The position numbers and the translations under genes are program-made. Shown piece after piece: positions 45,940-58,140 of a stretch of 64,000 nucleotides of DNA. The notes under the pieces were generated by a model, which was not told the origin of the DNA, ran no database searches, and was given only the letters and a program-made list of their open reading frames with translations. The first letter of the stretch is position 1. The number at the start of each line of letters is the position of its first letter. This DNA comes from Tricholoma matsutake (Eukaryota > Basidiomycota > Agaricomycetes > Agaricales > Tricholomataceae). Location: contig AP026543.1 in the NCBI GenBank assembly GCA_026075535.2, positions 4,650,001 to 4,714,000 on the forward strand, read 5' to 3'.

Positions 45940-47925
45940 TGTGTCAAGCCCAGTTATTTGTATAGTGTTAGTCAGTATCCAACAAACCTTCCTCTCACCG
46001 TACCCATGTGCCAATCAGTCAGTCAGTCATGCAGTCAGACCGTTAAGATGGCTTTTCGTTCGAGGTCTTCTGATGTCCATTGTGACATGGGGCCAGTCAT
46101 GGGCTGTAGGCTGAAGACCCATTGGCAAGCTAATCGCCAAGATCACTTTAATCACTGCCTTAATGTGGCCAAAACCCTACATGATGGCATTCATATCATC
46201 CAGAGATGGGCCGCAATGGGCTTCTTGTGTTTGCTATCTTGCACAGCACCTATCGATGCTGACAAGCAAGGTCACTTTTACCTGCGCTCCCTTTTTGTTT
46301 TCTGCTGTGCTAGGAGAAATTCTTATAAGACCTGCACCAATTTCTCTGTGGAACCCACCTCAGTGCTTCTAGCCTCGAAGTGAGGAAACTTCTCATAAGA
46401 CCTGCTGGAACTTCTTTCTGGACCCCACCGTCATGATCTCAATGTTGATGGCTTCACTTTCGAAGGCGAGTTAGCTCTGGTGGTGCGATCTGTTCATTGT
46501 GAATTTACCTTTGTATACAAGGGGAAAGCCGGACACTCTGATGCCCCATGCGATGCTGCAGATTCAGTTGGGCTGTTGCTTGCGCCCAGCTCTGAGGCGA
46601 TCTCAAAATTAACCCTTTCCCTCCAGGAGCTTCAGGTAGCCCCCTAACCTTGTCCCTATGTCATCTAATGGCTTTGCAGAGTCGGGCTTCTCTTGATCAG
46701 CAAACACCACCATTCTTACACACAAGCGCTGCCTCCATTCGATCCATCCAAACTACCATCGCCCATGGTGATGTCGAGGAGGCAATAGCTCAGTACATCC
46801 CGGACCAGGTGAAAGTCTCTTTCTGGGTGTACCTCTTGCACAATGCAGAACCTATTGCCCTCACTGAAGGTTTCTTTGGCCTTCCAACATGGCTCCCCAT
46901 CCTGCTCGACCAAAACATTGATGGAACAGATGTCCATCACAATGTTGCCACCATTGCTATCCACAGGATCAGTTCTCACCATCGTGAGCATCCTCTTGAA
47001 GCCTTAACCAGACTCAGTGAGTCCAGGCATCACATCAGTCTATTTAATCTGTCACTAATATGACTGCCCACAGATGAAACACAATTAAAGGGTCTCACCA
47101 GCATCTGCGCGGAGCGGCTTGACATTGGGATGAAGAACATCCAATATACAGTCAGGCCACTTGTGACGATGCTGCTACATGATGCATGTGATGTAAGCTT
47201 TTCCTTTCCGAAACCAGAGGACAAGAGGAAAATGAAACAACAAATGCACATTTTTACCTCTGGTGGGAAATATGGGAAGCACATTTGCGATGCTTTGGAT
47301 CTCCAAGCTGAGTACCCCTGGCCCAATTTCTTACACGACGATGCTGTAAGTGCTTCTTCTACTCCCAATTTGGCCCATGCTGATGTCTGTAAAGGGTTTG
47401 TTTATGGTGGGAAAAGTGTTTGAAATCTATGACCATGTCTTTTATGGCCCTACCAGTATCGCAACTTGTATGTTTGATTTTTACTTCAACACCACTGTAT
47501 ACACTGCAGAATACCTTCCATGGGCCACTGTTGGTTCAGTGGACGCCTTCTGCGCCATCCTAATGACCATGAGTACTATTTCTACCCTTCTACTGCCCTT
47601 GCCCTCACCTCACTTCCTTAGATGACATCCACCCTAGTGGAGTGGGAAGATGGTGAAGTTGGTAAAAAGTGATCACTGAATACGTACAGGCTGCCGAATA
47701 AGCAACTTTGCAGCCTTGTCAGGCAACCATTCACCACAATTGACGGAGTAGTCTTGGAGGCCACCGAGAAGCACATCCAGGAGCGCCTGGATACCATTGC
47801 TAGGTATAGGTGAGTGCATGATGTGGCCAAGGGGATTGCATCTGACATCGTCTGGTTTGTTGCTGAGTACAGGTGGGCGGAATATCAAGAGAGGAATCGT
47901 GGGAGGCATCAGAGAATGTGAATAG
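45940..47925 (+). pseudogene. Unknown multi-exon gene
   Basis: Exon-like stretches on one strand: 45958-46383 (DMGPVMGCRLKTHWQANRQD, LNVAKTLHDGIHIIQRWAAM); 46420-46636 (HDLNVDGFTFEGELALVV, VHCEFTFVYKGKAGHSDA); after an intron ending at about 46679, EEAIAQYIPDQVKVSFWVYL with EGFFGLPTWLPILLDQN; 47070 onward (TSICAERLDIGMKNIQY, LLHDACDVSFSFPKPEDKRK, ALDLQAEYPWPNFLHDD); 47428-47625 (EIYDHVFYGPTSIATCMFD); and a tail near 47690-47920 (RQPFTTIDGVVLEATEKHI; WAEYQERNRGRHQRM). Several junctions need frameshifts or stops to be bridged, so I call it broken, though unresolved introns may explain some. No family was recognised. Its 5' part is duplicated at 41.2 kb. Confidence 0.5.
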
Positions 47926-47989
47926 GTTGTGGAAGCCACTATTCATACCTTTTTCGGACCTGCATGTTTCAAGAAATGTATGTTACATG

Positions 47990-49600
47990 AAGTATTGAAC
48001 CATGAATATAGTATAGTACTGATGTGTTCAACCTAAAGCACTTGCCACGATCACTCGAATTCGTACAGTGCTCTGAGTCCATCACAACTTCGTCATGGGG
48101 TGATTATCGATTAATTGTGATCTCCGATTTTCTGTGCACTAAAAACTGGCGAAAATATTCTTGTGACCTTGAAGCCTCCACTTTAAGTTAGAGCTGCTCT
48201 TGCATGTTGCTTGAGCACTTTATACTGGTGTGCAAGGCATCACCATCTTACTACCTTGCAAAGGAGACTTGAACTCAAGCATGTCCTGTCTTACAAAAGA
48301 ATCACTAGCGGAGATTGGGCTAACAAGTGTGAGAGAGATTATTCTCTGGCACACGAGTGAGCAGGCAATATTGAGTGTTGTTGATTTCCTGCTGCAAGGT
48401 AAGTTTTTCAACCTTTCATCCTTCTGATGTGTCGTATTGACGCGTTCATCCTAAAGAACTCGCTGTGATCACTCAAATTTGTACAGGGGTCTGAGTTCCC
48501 AATGGCTTTGCTATTCAGGGCAAGTCTCCATTACTGAGGCTATGTTCTTTGCGAGCCATGTTATGACCAAGATATCTACATGCTCCAAGTGGTGCTTGTT
48601 ATCCTTGACCCCAACATCAACAATTCCATGTACAAAGGATCCGAACTGTCTAGCATGGTGGAACAAGTCCTGTATCTTTTTATTACCATCTTCAGTGAAT
48701 ATGTCAACCTTCAGAAGCTATCTATCATGGGCTCTGTATCTCTTTGCTAACAATGGTGGCACATTTTCACCATCACCATACCTTGATGACTACAGAGAAG
48801 CAAATATTTCTATGAGGTATGCAGCTCCATCTACTGCTAAAAGGTGTGTTTGTCATTATTTCATTCTTTTGGTGCATAGTACTGATGCGTTGAACCTAAA
48901 GTACTTGCTATGATCACTCAGATTTGTACATGGCTCTGAGTCAGTAACGGCTTTGCTATCATTGATTAATCATGATCTCCGATTTCCTGTGCACTCGAAT
49001 ACTGGCGAAAATATCCTTGTAACTTTGAAACCTCCAAGTTAGAGTGGCTCTCGCATGTTGCTTGAGCACTTCATACTAGTAATCACCATCTTCCTACCTA
49101 GCTGCTCTCCCATGTTGCTTGAGACAAGCTTGAGAGCTTTATACTGGTATCCAATGCATCACCATCTTACTACATTGCACATGGACCCTCAAACTCAAGC
49201 ATGTCCACTGTCCTACAAAGAATCTCCAGTGAAGATGGGGCTAACAAGTGTGAGAGAGATGATTCTCCAGCACACGAGTGAGCAGGCGATCTTGATTGTT
49301 GTCAATTTCCTGCTAAAAAGTATGTTTTTTGTTCTTTCATTCTTCTGGTATATAGTACTGAGATGTTCAACCTAAAGCACTCGCCATGATCTTGAGTGCT
49401 ATATACTGGTATGCAAGGCATCACTACCTTGCAAAAGGACCCTCAAACTCAAGTATGTCCTGTCTTAAGTACAAATCAAATCACTAGGGGAGATTGGGCT
49501 AACAGTGGGGGAGATCATCCTCCAGATGCAAGTGAGCAGGCAATCTCGACTGTTGATTTCCTGCTAAATGGTATGTTTTTTGTTCTTTCTGACACATTCA
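47990..49600 (+). repeat. Further copies of the local repeat family
   Basis: Units start near 47990, 48390, 48840 and 49330, separated by the gene-fragment repeat at 48480-48840. The frames inside are by-products of the repeat. Confidence 0.75.
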
Positions 49601-49619
49601 ACCTTGTTATGATCACTTA

Positions 49620-50098
49620 AATTTGGTCAGTCGTATTTGCTCATGGTCTGCTGCAAATCATTCTCTAACATACACTGTTTCCTCCTTTTTGTTTCCTTCC
49701 TCTTTCCAAGTTGTCATCTTCCATCATACTCTTGATTGATGATCTGAGTGCAATTTGTGAACTTGCACCTGCCAAGTGGCTGCACAGCAGGTACCGGCGC
49801 ACAGGACATTGCTAAGTAACTCTTTGGCTGCAGGCTCAAAATCAACCCTGGCCTAGCCATGCTAAGCCTTGTGGGTTGTCAGTGCCGCAACATCCGGTGT
49901 TGCGAATGGTGCTTCCCTCCACTCACAAGTTGAGTGCTAGTCCCAATTTGGTTGCAAACTCAAAATACACTTTGGCTTATCATAGAGCATAGCAACACCA
50001 TTGCGCTTCCCTCTGCTCACCAATTGAGCACTGCAGTTGCTACAGCGATAATCGGCGGGAATGGAGCACTGCCTTTAAGATGGCTAGCCCCAGCTTAG
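49620..50098 (+). other. Upstream region with a short internal duplication
   Basis: Two diverged copies of a block of about 105 bp (GG(C/T)TGCA.(G/A)CTCAAAAT ... CTTCCCTC..CTCAC.A.TTGAG) lie at about 49828-49933 and 49950-50032. No gene was seen. Confidence 0.5.
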
Positions 50099-50100
50099 TG

Positions 50101-50108
50101 GTATAAAT
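50101..50108 (+). promoter_or_regulatory. TATA-like element before the DUF6698-like gene
   Basis: GGTATAAATACC, about 155 bp before ATG 50256. This is a plausible core promoter, but it rests on the motif alone. Confidence 0.4.
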
Positions 50109-50255
50109 ACCTGGCAGCTAACAGCTAGATATCTCCAACAAATCTTCCCACTCTGTGCTAGATGATGAGTATGCCCAGTTAGTGCCAGCTAATTCTTTGC
50201 TTATCCTGCTGCTGTAGTTGCAGATGAACATCCCATTGTTGCCATATACACAGGC

Positions 50256-51595
50256 ATGAAGCGGCGCATCGCTGCGTTGGAGCAACAGCTTCAAAACCTT
50301 GAAGAAGTAGGATTGAAACAAAAGTCATGTGTGCCACCAATCCCGCGCTGCATGACCTTTTTGACAGGAGGAGTACTATTGACAGCAACACGCAGTCCAA
50401 TGTCACCCAGGGCCGAGTCTTATGCCAGCTTGTGTCAATGTTTGAATCTGTTGATGAGCTGGTTGAAGAGAGTGACCGACAGCATGCTCTGGAGGCAGAT
50501 GCAGAGCTTGATGATGAGCTCCCTGAGCCCACCCCTGAGTACCATTTTCCCCTATTTACTGTGCTTTGAGTTGAAACCTGACCTTGAGCCCAGGCAGTGC
50601 CGGGCTTACCATGGGTACGAGCTCCTGCTATGCCACATCCCCAGCCTCAAAACCAAGTTAAGCGAACAGGATGTACTGGAGTTGAATGCATATTTTTGAG
50701 ATGTGAGTAGCAGTGTCCCATTCATCGCTTCGCGCTTGATGCAGCAAGCAGCTTCGGAAGGGTGCTGGTGGAGGGCGAGGCAATGACGCAGCAAATCTCA
50801 AGCCAGCCGTGGTCAGCTGGATAGCAGGTGCCCTCGGCGGTCCCCTTTCCAGACTGCTCCCTCCGACCTCGAAGATGGACAGAGGGTTTGAACATGATGA
50901 CACCGGGCGCCTCCTTTGCCCGATAGACTATGATTGGGGCGATCCCACATGAGCTTTTGTTAGGCCTCTTCTGCCCCGACCTCATGCACCAACCCCTGCT
51001 GTTTAGAGTTCGTGCCGGCATTCGCAATGGTAGCCCAAGCTTCATTGTCATGGCAGATTCCTGGCCTGCTTTTCTCTACCCCAAAGCCTGTGGCAGCATC
51101 AAGGACATCGAACATGGCCTATTTCATAGCGCGATACTGCTCAAGGTACACACTTTACTGCCATCGTCACCAGGGTCTTTGTCATGGCCCCTTCTCCGTA
51201 GGCTTTCAAATTCATCTTCACCTCCCCCTCATCTGCCCAGGATATTGAGTGCCAGGAAGATGTAGAAGAGCACGTGCTGTCCACGAAGAAGCACAGGAAG
51301 AACCAGAAGGCACCAATGCGCAGGCATGTTGCGACTTTACTCAGCATGAAGATGGTAACACCTCGGGCCCTTGCCTATGTCGCAGTGCAGGTGAGAAGCT
51401 ACACAATTTTGTTCAGACTGCTGGACTGACAGACCCTAGCTCCGTTTTGCGCTTTCCAATGCAAATGCTTGGAACGAGAACAACGGCTGCTTTAACTATG
51501 TTGACTTCTACAATAACATTGTGGATTACTTTGAAATCCCCCTAGGCCCAGAAAGCCAGTCACAAACAGCCTCACTTCTTTATTAGTGGACAAGG
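50256..51595 (+). pseudogene. DUF6698-like protein, decayed copy
   Basis: ATG 50256 (MKRRIAALEQQLQNLEE, a likely coiled coil). Blocks follow in DUF6698 order: ALHDLFDRRSTIDSNTQSN, QLVSMFESVDELVEESDR, CRAYHGYELLLCHIPSLKTK with LSEQDVLELNAYF, DDTGRLLCPIDYDWGDPT, DSWPAFLYPKACGSIKDIEH, TPRALAYVAVQ, ALSNANAWNENNGCFNYVDF and YNNIVDYFEIPLGPES. Stops include TGA right after NAYF (about 50698) and after GDPT (about 50950), both fitting CGA, and TAG before the final WTR near 51587. Frameshifts or introns separate the blocks. The family assignment rests on memory of the family and on shared blocks with the 12.8-kb gene. Confidence 0.6.
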
Positions 51596-52077
51596 TGACC
51601 GCATTTGCTCGCACCCACAGTGCTTCTACTGATGTTCCACACCCCTAGCAAAGTGTTTGGTGGGCGCCCAGTTGCAGTGCAGGGGCAATCCCGCCCTGGA
51701 TCCTGTGTTACTAAGCTAGCAAACCAGCAGGCAGCATGAGAGCTGGCTTTAACACATACTACCTAGATACTACTACTCAACCTATACTAAAGACCAGAAA
51801 TCTATGTGTTTAATAAAACGTGAACAAAAATTTGAGGCGCAACATGTAAGCTGCAACAGCTAGGAGGGACCTGATGGTAAGGACACTGGTAACTCATAAA
51901 GATGTGGAGCCATCTTCAAGGTGATGTCACCTTGAGCTATAAGACAGGAAGGAGTGAGTAGGCACCTTACTTCAGCTGCTACCCGAAACCTATGTGTCAT
52001 ATAGCCGATTAAAACCCTGCTTCTTCTGCACTCTAGTGACATTCCTAAGAAACAGGGCTCGTTGATTCACTGCATGC
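51596..52077. other. Stretch with no recognisable gene
   Basis: Follows the decayed DUF6698-like gene. Nothing specific was seen. Confidence 0.4.
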
Positions 52078-52510
52078 GGATGTTCACTAAGATACACACC
52101 TATTAGAAGACAATGGAGATTCAAAAAGCTAGAAGCATTAGACATAGTGAGGCAGCTTGATGTGATCATCCCAACGTGACTCCATACTGCTCTGTGGAAT
52201 GGAGTTTACTCCTTGAAAGATGCATAATCCTGGAGGTCGACGATTGTTGACTCCGTGCGGGGAGCAGCAAGATATGCTGCATGCTCCATCTCGAAAGTGC
52301 GTGAGGACTGAGACAATAATTTGGATGTTCAATAAGAGTATGCACCTATTAGAAAACAGTGTAGATTCAAAAAGCCAGCAGCATCAGACATGGCGAGGCA
52401 GCTTGATGTGATCGTCCCAATGCAACTTCCATACCACTCTGTGGTATGGACTTTACTCCTTGAAAGACGCATAATCCCGGAGGTCGACGTTTGTTGACTC
52501 CATGCCGGGT
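52078..52510 (+). repeat. Tandem duplication, period about 245 bp
   Basis: GGATGTTCA(C/A)(T)AAGA recurs at 52078 and 52323. The two copies share GATTCAAAAAGC, GGCAGCTTGATGTGATC and TTTACTCCTTGAAAGA, with GGAGGTCGACG at corresponding points. Confidence 0.8.
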
Positions 52511-53040
52511 TGGTACCTTCTCTTGCTCCATGTATTCTCAAAACGTCAGGAGTGCTATGACCAAAAGCATGCCATAAGACAACTGATATAGTTGAATGCT
52601 GGGCCTCCCCAATGTAGTGTTCTACCTGCTCTCTGCAGTAAATGAAGTTTGGATAAATAATACCATGTTACATAGATTTGTTGGAATCTCCCATTCGATG
52701 CAACAATGTATTGTTAAGGTAGAAGGAAAAATAAGGCGATGTTTCTGAAACATGACTGTGATATACATACCATTATCTAGGAGCTGTAAACCGATGTGGA
52801 AACACTGGGTGTTTTAGGCTATTTACTTGTATTTCAACTGCTATGCAGGGTGATGACAAAAAAAATTTGATTCACTGATGAACCAGATGTCTAACGCCTC
52901 ACAATCGTCCAGTTTGCATCATGGGAGCCAACAGTCTTCTTCCAGTCTGTAGCTGAGCCAACATATGAGGTATTGTGTTCCTCATCCTTTTTGCCATTTA
53001 TCCAAAATTTAATTGACGTAGTACTCCTCTTGTTCATCAA
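52511..53040. other. Stretch with no recognisable gene
   Basis: AT-rich. Nothing was supported beyond short frames. Confidence 0.4.
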
Positions 53041-53413
53041 TAGGGTTGTTCACAGTTGGCATTTTTGGTTCATTTTTCACTCATTTTTCAATCATTTTCT
53101 ATTTCATTTTTATTCCATTTTTCTGAAGAATGGAACTGAGAATGAATGTAAAATGAATGTAAAATGGAACCCTACCCTTGCTTTTGTAAAAAGGGAACTG
53201 AAAAATGATCATTTTTCATCTTTTTAGCACTGTGCCTGGCAAGAAAAATGCATTTTTGCTCCATTTTTCTAAATTTTCCTTCCCAGGGTGTTCACGGTAA
53301 CCATTTTTCATGTCATTTTCCATTCCATTTTTGTTCCCTTTTGTTTGTTCCTCTGCCAAATACACAAAAATGAGCTGAAAATGGCCCAAGAATGGCTACT
53401 ATGAACAACCCTA
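53041..53413. mobile_element. MITE-like element, 373 bp
   Basis: Perfect 12-bp terminal inverted repeats (TAGGGTTGTTCA and TGAACAACCCTA). The interior is dominated by CATTTTT-type motifs. No clear target duplication remains (flanks TTCATCAA and ATGAATAC), so the class is uncertain. The TAG...CTA ends resemble the two hAT-like elements. It abuts the 3' end of Ty3 remnant E. Confidence 0.65.
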
Positions 53414-56395
53414 ATGAATACAGAGGCTTGTGCAATTTGCAACCTGGGAAGAGTTCTTCATTGTTTTTGACAAAAGGATGAACTTGCAGGGTATGGAAGC
53501 TGGGGAATGTGTTTGGATGATTCAGTAATTCCAGGGTGATGGTCGAGATCTCTGGGGTGGTCTCCACAATTCGGTATGGCCTGTCATAGCGTGGCATGAA
53601 CTTTGCCACACATTTCTCATCCTCTGACTTGTAAACCTGCCTCCAGTGCAGTGTGGAGAGGATGACACAACCACCTTTTTGAAAATTGTTAGCAGGGTGT
53701 TCATTAGAGGCGAGAGCTTGGGAGGTCTTAGCATGTAGCATGTTATCTTTTGCTTCCAGCAGATCCAGTTACAATCACTCAATTACCGACATAGCCCATA
53801 TGTCCATGAATCCCTCATCCTCAGTCCAGATTATTGGTGGGATAACTCAAGGTGACCAACCCATATGGAGTTGGAATGGAGAAAAACCTGTGAATGCATT
53901 AATGGTATTCATAATATCAAAGTGTACCTGTGGCAAGGCACATCACCAGCCTAACTGGTTACGTTCAATGTCAGGTGCCATCTGACTGAGGGTGATAAGC
54001 TGTGGACATTTTCAGTTTCACCCCTATCAGCTTGTGTAACCCCTGCCAAAACTTTGAGATAAAAAGCTTGTCCCAATCAGAGACAATCTCCAGGGGCAAG
54101 CCATTCTCACAGTACCATTCATTGAAAAATACTACTGCAAGGTCTTCTGTGGAGATGTCAGTACAAGTGGGTATAATATGCACATCACTATGGAGGTGGT
54201 TGGTGAGGGTAACGATGCAATTGAACCCCTCATCCTCAAGGAGAGGTCCAATGAAATCTATGGCAACTGAGTCACCATGTTGGTCTGGTATAGGCAGTGG
54301 ATGTAGGGGCCCAGAGGGTTCTGTATATTTCCTTTGTTTTGCTGGCAGCCAGTGCAACCAGGTATATATGCCTGTTCCAAATCACAGTGCATATTTGGCC
54401 AATAGAAGGATTCTCATAATGATCCATAAGTTTTCACGAAACTGAAATGCCCTAAAACCTAAAACATTGTGAGCCAGATGGAAAAGTAACTCACACACGT
54501 TTGACACTCGAGGGACAATCAGTCTCTCTCCTGCATATAGTAACCCATCCAACTTGCAGATGCCATGTGGGAAAAGCTCAGCATCCAAAAGTTTCTTACA
54601 CCATGGGTTGTCTGTGTAACCTTGTTTGATGCTAGATGACAGCTCAACATCTACACCAATTGAAAATGTGGACGCCACCAATGGCATCAGAACCAGGGGC
54701 ATTGAGGCTTGGCAAGCCCATGGGTTGTTTGCTTCATCCCAGATCACTGCAACAGGAACATTCACATGCAAGTCTGTTTTGAAAGCCATTTGGGATAGTG
54801 CATTGGTGATGCTGTTTTCATCACCTTTGATATACACCATTTTGCAATTGTACTGCGACATGAGTTCCATCCACCTCACCTGATGGCAGCTGAGGTCCCT
54901 TTTGTGTATCAAAGTTCTCCAAAATTTTGTGGTCAGTGTAAATTATGACTAGTGTTTGAAGGTCTAGTCTATAGGACTGAAAAAAAAGACCGAAACTGGA
55001 CTGAACTGGACCAATTAGGACCGGACCAGTGGTCTATTTATGGACCAGTCTTTTGCAGTCCAGTTGCAGGTCTTTCATTTTGAAAAATAATGTAGGACTG
55101 CAAAAAGACTGGTTTAAACCTGTTGCAACTGGTTAAACATCACGTGCATTACATGACCATGTAAACATGATTATTACCTTTAATTTGACCTTTGGTTCAT
55201 CAAAAATGGTCAAGAATTGAGAAAGATATGACCAAATTCATTTTGGTACAAGTTTTTTTTTTTGTTCAACTTGTATCAGAATCACTTTGATTCTAACTCA
55301 CTCATATTTTGATCATTTTGCTTCATTATATTTTTGGGATATGGAGATTTTATGTAGGTAAATATGCTCACCATCCATCAATGTAAGATATGCCTCACAT
55401 AACTTATGGTTGTCACATTCCATCTTGCCCACATCTTTAGCAGATGTAATTCAGTTTCAGTCATAGCTACATCAAATCTTCATTAAATCTCTTAAAAATT
55501 GGATCAAAAGCCAGGTATTTACAAGCTCTATCATGTTAAATTATCCTTTTAGGGTTCCGAGTAGTGATTGTTGAGATACAGATGGCTTATATTAGCATGA
55601 CAAATTTTACATCAAAAGACTGGTCCTAGGTGGTCCAGTTCAGTCCCCCCAATATCTGGGTCGGTCCTGGACCGGTTGTGGTTGCGGTTGCCCCATTTGG
55701 AAGTCAAAAAACCGGACTGGACTGGACTTTTGAACACTAATTATGACAGGCACTCCAATGAGATCAGACTGTCATTTTTGCAGTGCACAAATGATAGCCA
55801 ACATTTTTTTTCATGAACAGGATAATTCAGCTCTGCCCCCTTAAATGTCATTGAGTCAAAGGCAACTGGCCAGGCAGATTCCCACATTTGACCAAAAGAC
55901 AGGACTGCACCTGATTGGAAATGTTGTAACAAAGTTTTTCATGTCTGGCATCAGCTTGTGGTCAATGGTGGTCAGGCAATCATGACTTATTATGGCCTTC
56001 TTGATGGCATCAAATACACCCTGATGAACTTCTGACCATGGTGGAAAGTCAGTGTTGCATTCTTTCATTGTTAGTTCAGTCAAGATGTGTGTGTGTTCCA
56101 TGATTTGAGGCAGTAAATTTGTGATTCAACAAACAAGCCCACAGAATTGTTGTACTTCTTTTGCACTATGAGGTTGCAGCCAGTTCACAATGTGATCAGT
56201 CTTCTTCATATCTGCCTCAATACCTTGAGCAGAGATATGGTGGCCCAAGAAATTGACTTTGGTTTGGAACAGTAGTGTCTTACGTGGGTTGCAGTATAAT
56301 TGCAATCCTCGCAATGCAGTTAAGATCAGTCAAATATTTTCAGTGCTCTTCCACCATATTAGACCAAACAATGATATCATTGAGGTAAATTGTAA
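53414..56395 (-). pseudogene. pol: Ty3/gypsy remnant E (RT fragment, RNase H, integrase)
   Basis: Read on the minus strand: RT end (YLNDIIVWSNMVEEH near 56390-56340, with Asn in the usual YLDD; a TGA follows EEH), NFLGHHISAQGIEADMKKT, RNase H fragments (LTELTMKECNTDFPPWSEVH; AVLSFGQMWESAWPVAFDSM), the hAT-like insertion, then QYNCKMVYIKGDENSITNAL, and the integrase core (SVAIDFIGPLLEDEGFN, LEIVSDWDKLFISKFWQGL, STAYHPQSDG). The integrase C-terminus follows (KCVAKFMPRYDRPYRI; PSFHTLQVHPF). It is 5'-truncated, has no LTR in view and many stops. A different lineage from A/B; related to D. Confidence 0.85.
54950..55739. mobile_element. Non-autonomous hAT-like element, 790 bp, 8-bp TSD, inside remnant E
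   Basis: Perfect ATTATGAC duplication at 54942-54949 and 55740-55747. Termini are TAGTGTTTGAAGGTC and GGACTTTTGAACACTA. Subterminal GGACYGGAC-type repeats lie at both ends. AT-rich middle, no transposase. Confidence 0.93.
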
Positions 56396-58140
56396 GCCTG
56401 GCTTACATCATCCTATTGATATTCATTTGTACATGGACTTTTACATACTACCATTTACAGACATTTGCTCCTTCTTCCTTTTTCCCCTCTCGCTTCCTCT
56501 CTAAAACCTGCTTTTGTATTTTATCTCACTCCTAAATACACGCTGTGACCTTGTTATTCCTGCATGATTAGAAGTGAGTACTTGGTCTTTTCCTTTTCCT
56601 ATAAGTTATCCTTGGTGTTGCCTATCCAATACTGGATAGGCTTTCACTTTTTTTTAAACACATATCATGGTGCGTTGATAGGTCCACCTTGTCGTTCAAG
56701 CTCGGAAAACACATCTATGATCATTGTCAAAGCTCTATGGAGTTCTACAGACCTCTACAAAGCTTTACAAACCCATATGAACCCCTCCAAAGTTCTACAA
56801 ATCTCTACAAACCTCTACAAAGTCATGAAAATGCTTCAAAATTCTTCGCATGCCTTCAGCCACCATAATACAACTCCCCCAACCTTCATACAGCTCCGAA
56901 TATACACTTGGAACATCATCAATGAGTTCTGAACCAGTTTCGAGCAATATCGCACTGATTTCGGGCCACAAATGAAGTCTGAAGAAACTTCGAAAATCTT
57001 TGAAAAACCTCAAACCTTGAAAAACACCTTCGGACACAGTATTTCCTATTCAAACAATCTTTGGATGCATACTGGACACATGGGACACTATCTCGAGTAT
57101 ATTGAACACATTTCAACTGCATGCACATGCATACAATCCGCTTGAAGCAGTTTCCGATGTTTTATGCAATTTATAACAAGGACAGTCCGCTTTTAGCTAT
57201 TCTTTCTTATTATTTCTTCATCATGTGTTATATTCACCCATTCTAGTCTCGCTTGATTGTTCTGATATACTTCTATTGTCTTTTGCCTCGAGTTTTCCAT
57301 ATGTTTGCCTCATGTTCTCTAGCCTTTTTAGGTAGTTTCTTTATTTTATCTAAAAAGATGTACTAGATACAAAGAAAAACAGGAAAGTTGTCATCTTCCT
57401 CCCAGAACACAGTGATTTGAGAGTTCAGTTTAGTCTTATTCAGTCCAAAGTTCGGTGTTTTATGCTAAACTTCTTTGAAAATCCTTGAAAATCCTTGCAT
57501 TACACTATTTTTGCTCTTGTTTCCCTCAATTTGCCTTTGCTTTGCTTCTACTACTCATCTAGTCCCCTGATCTTGCATCCAAACATATTTGCACACTCCA
57601 AATTCATTGATCTATCCACAAAATAGTCCGAAAATTTGTTGGATTTCATCAAAACTCGTTCATCCTCATTGTGCCTCTCGACATTATCATCATCCTCTCA
57701 TATTCATTGTCACTCACCTCTCGCATTGTTTATCAACCTTTCCATCACTCACCAATATCTTTGCAGTCTATTTCGCAATCCCAAAAAATATCGCAACATC
57801 TTGAAAAATATTGCAACTCCTCGAAACACATTCTTTTAGCTTTGAATTGCTTTGACAAGCAGTCCTTTTATGACTATTTGATAGTTGGTCTGACAGTTGA
57901 CATCTAGAGGGCCTCGCAACCTTCCTCTAACTTGTGTTATACCATCTGAAGCCTTTTTGTGGGTTTTGTTTGGGTTTCCAGGTTGAGCATCATCAGCATA
58001 TTTAATGCTTATATCTCCATTGCCATGACAGCCAAAAGCTGTCTCGAAAACCTACAATCCATATACCCCTGACCATGCATAGTAGGGTGAGAAATGCATT
58101 GCCAGAAGACAATGCATTAACTACATTAGAATCACCTGTA
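56396..58140. other. AT-rich region between Ty3 remnants E and D
   Basis: Contains low-complexity (C)TCTACAAA repeats around 56740-56825, TCAAA/CTTGAAAA-rich sequence near 57480 and no supported gene. It may hold a decayed LTR of D, but I could not find paired ends. Confidence 0.4.

Noticed and set aside
48479..48913. 144-codon frame as an intact gene
   Set aside because: It spans the junction of two repeat families. Only part resembles its duplicate at 37.1 kb.
53041..53413. Calling the 373-bp element hAT
   Set aside because: The TIRs are clear but the flanking 8-mers do not match, so superfamily assignment is not supported.
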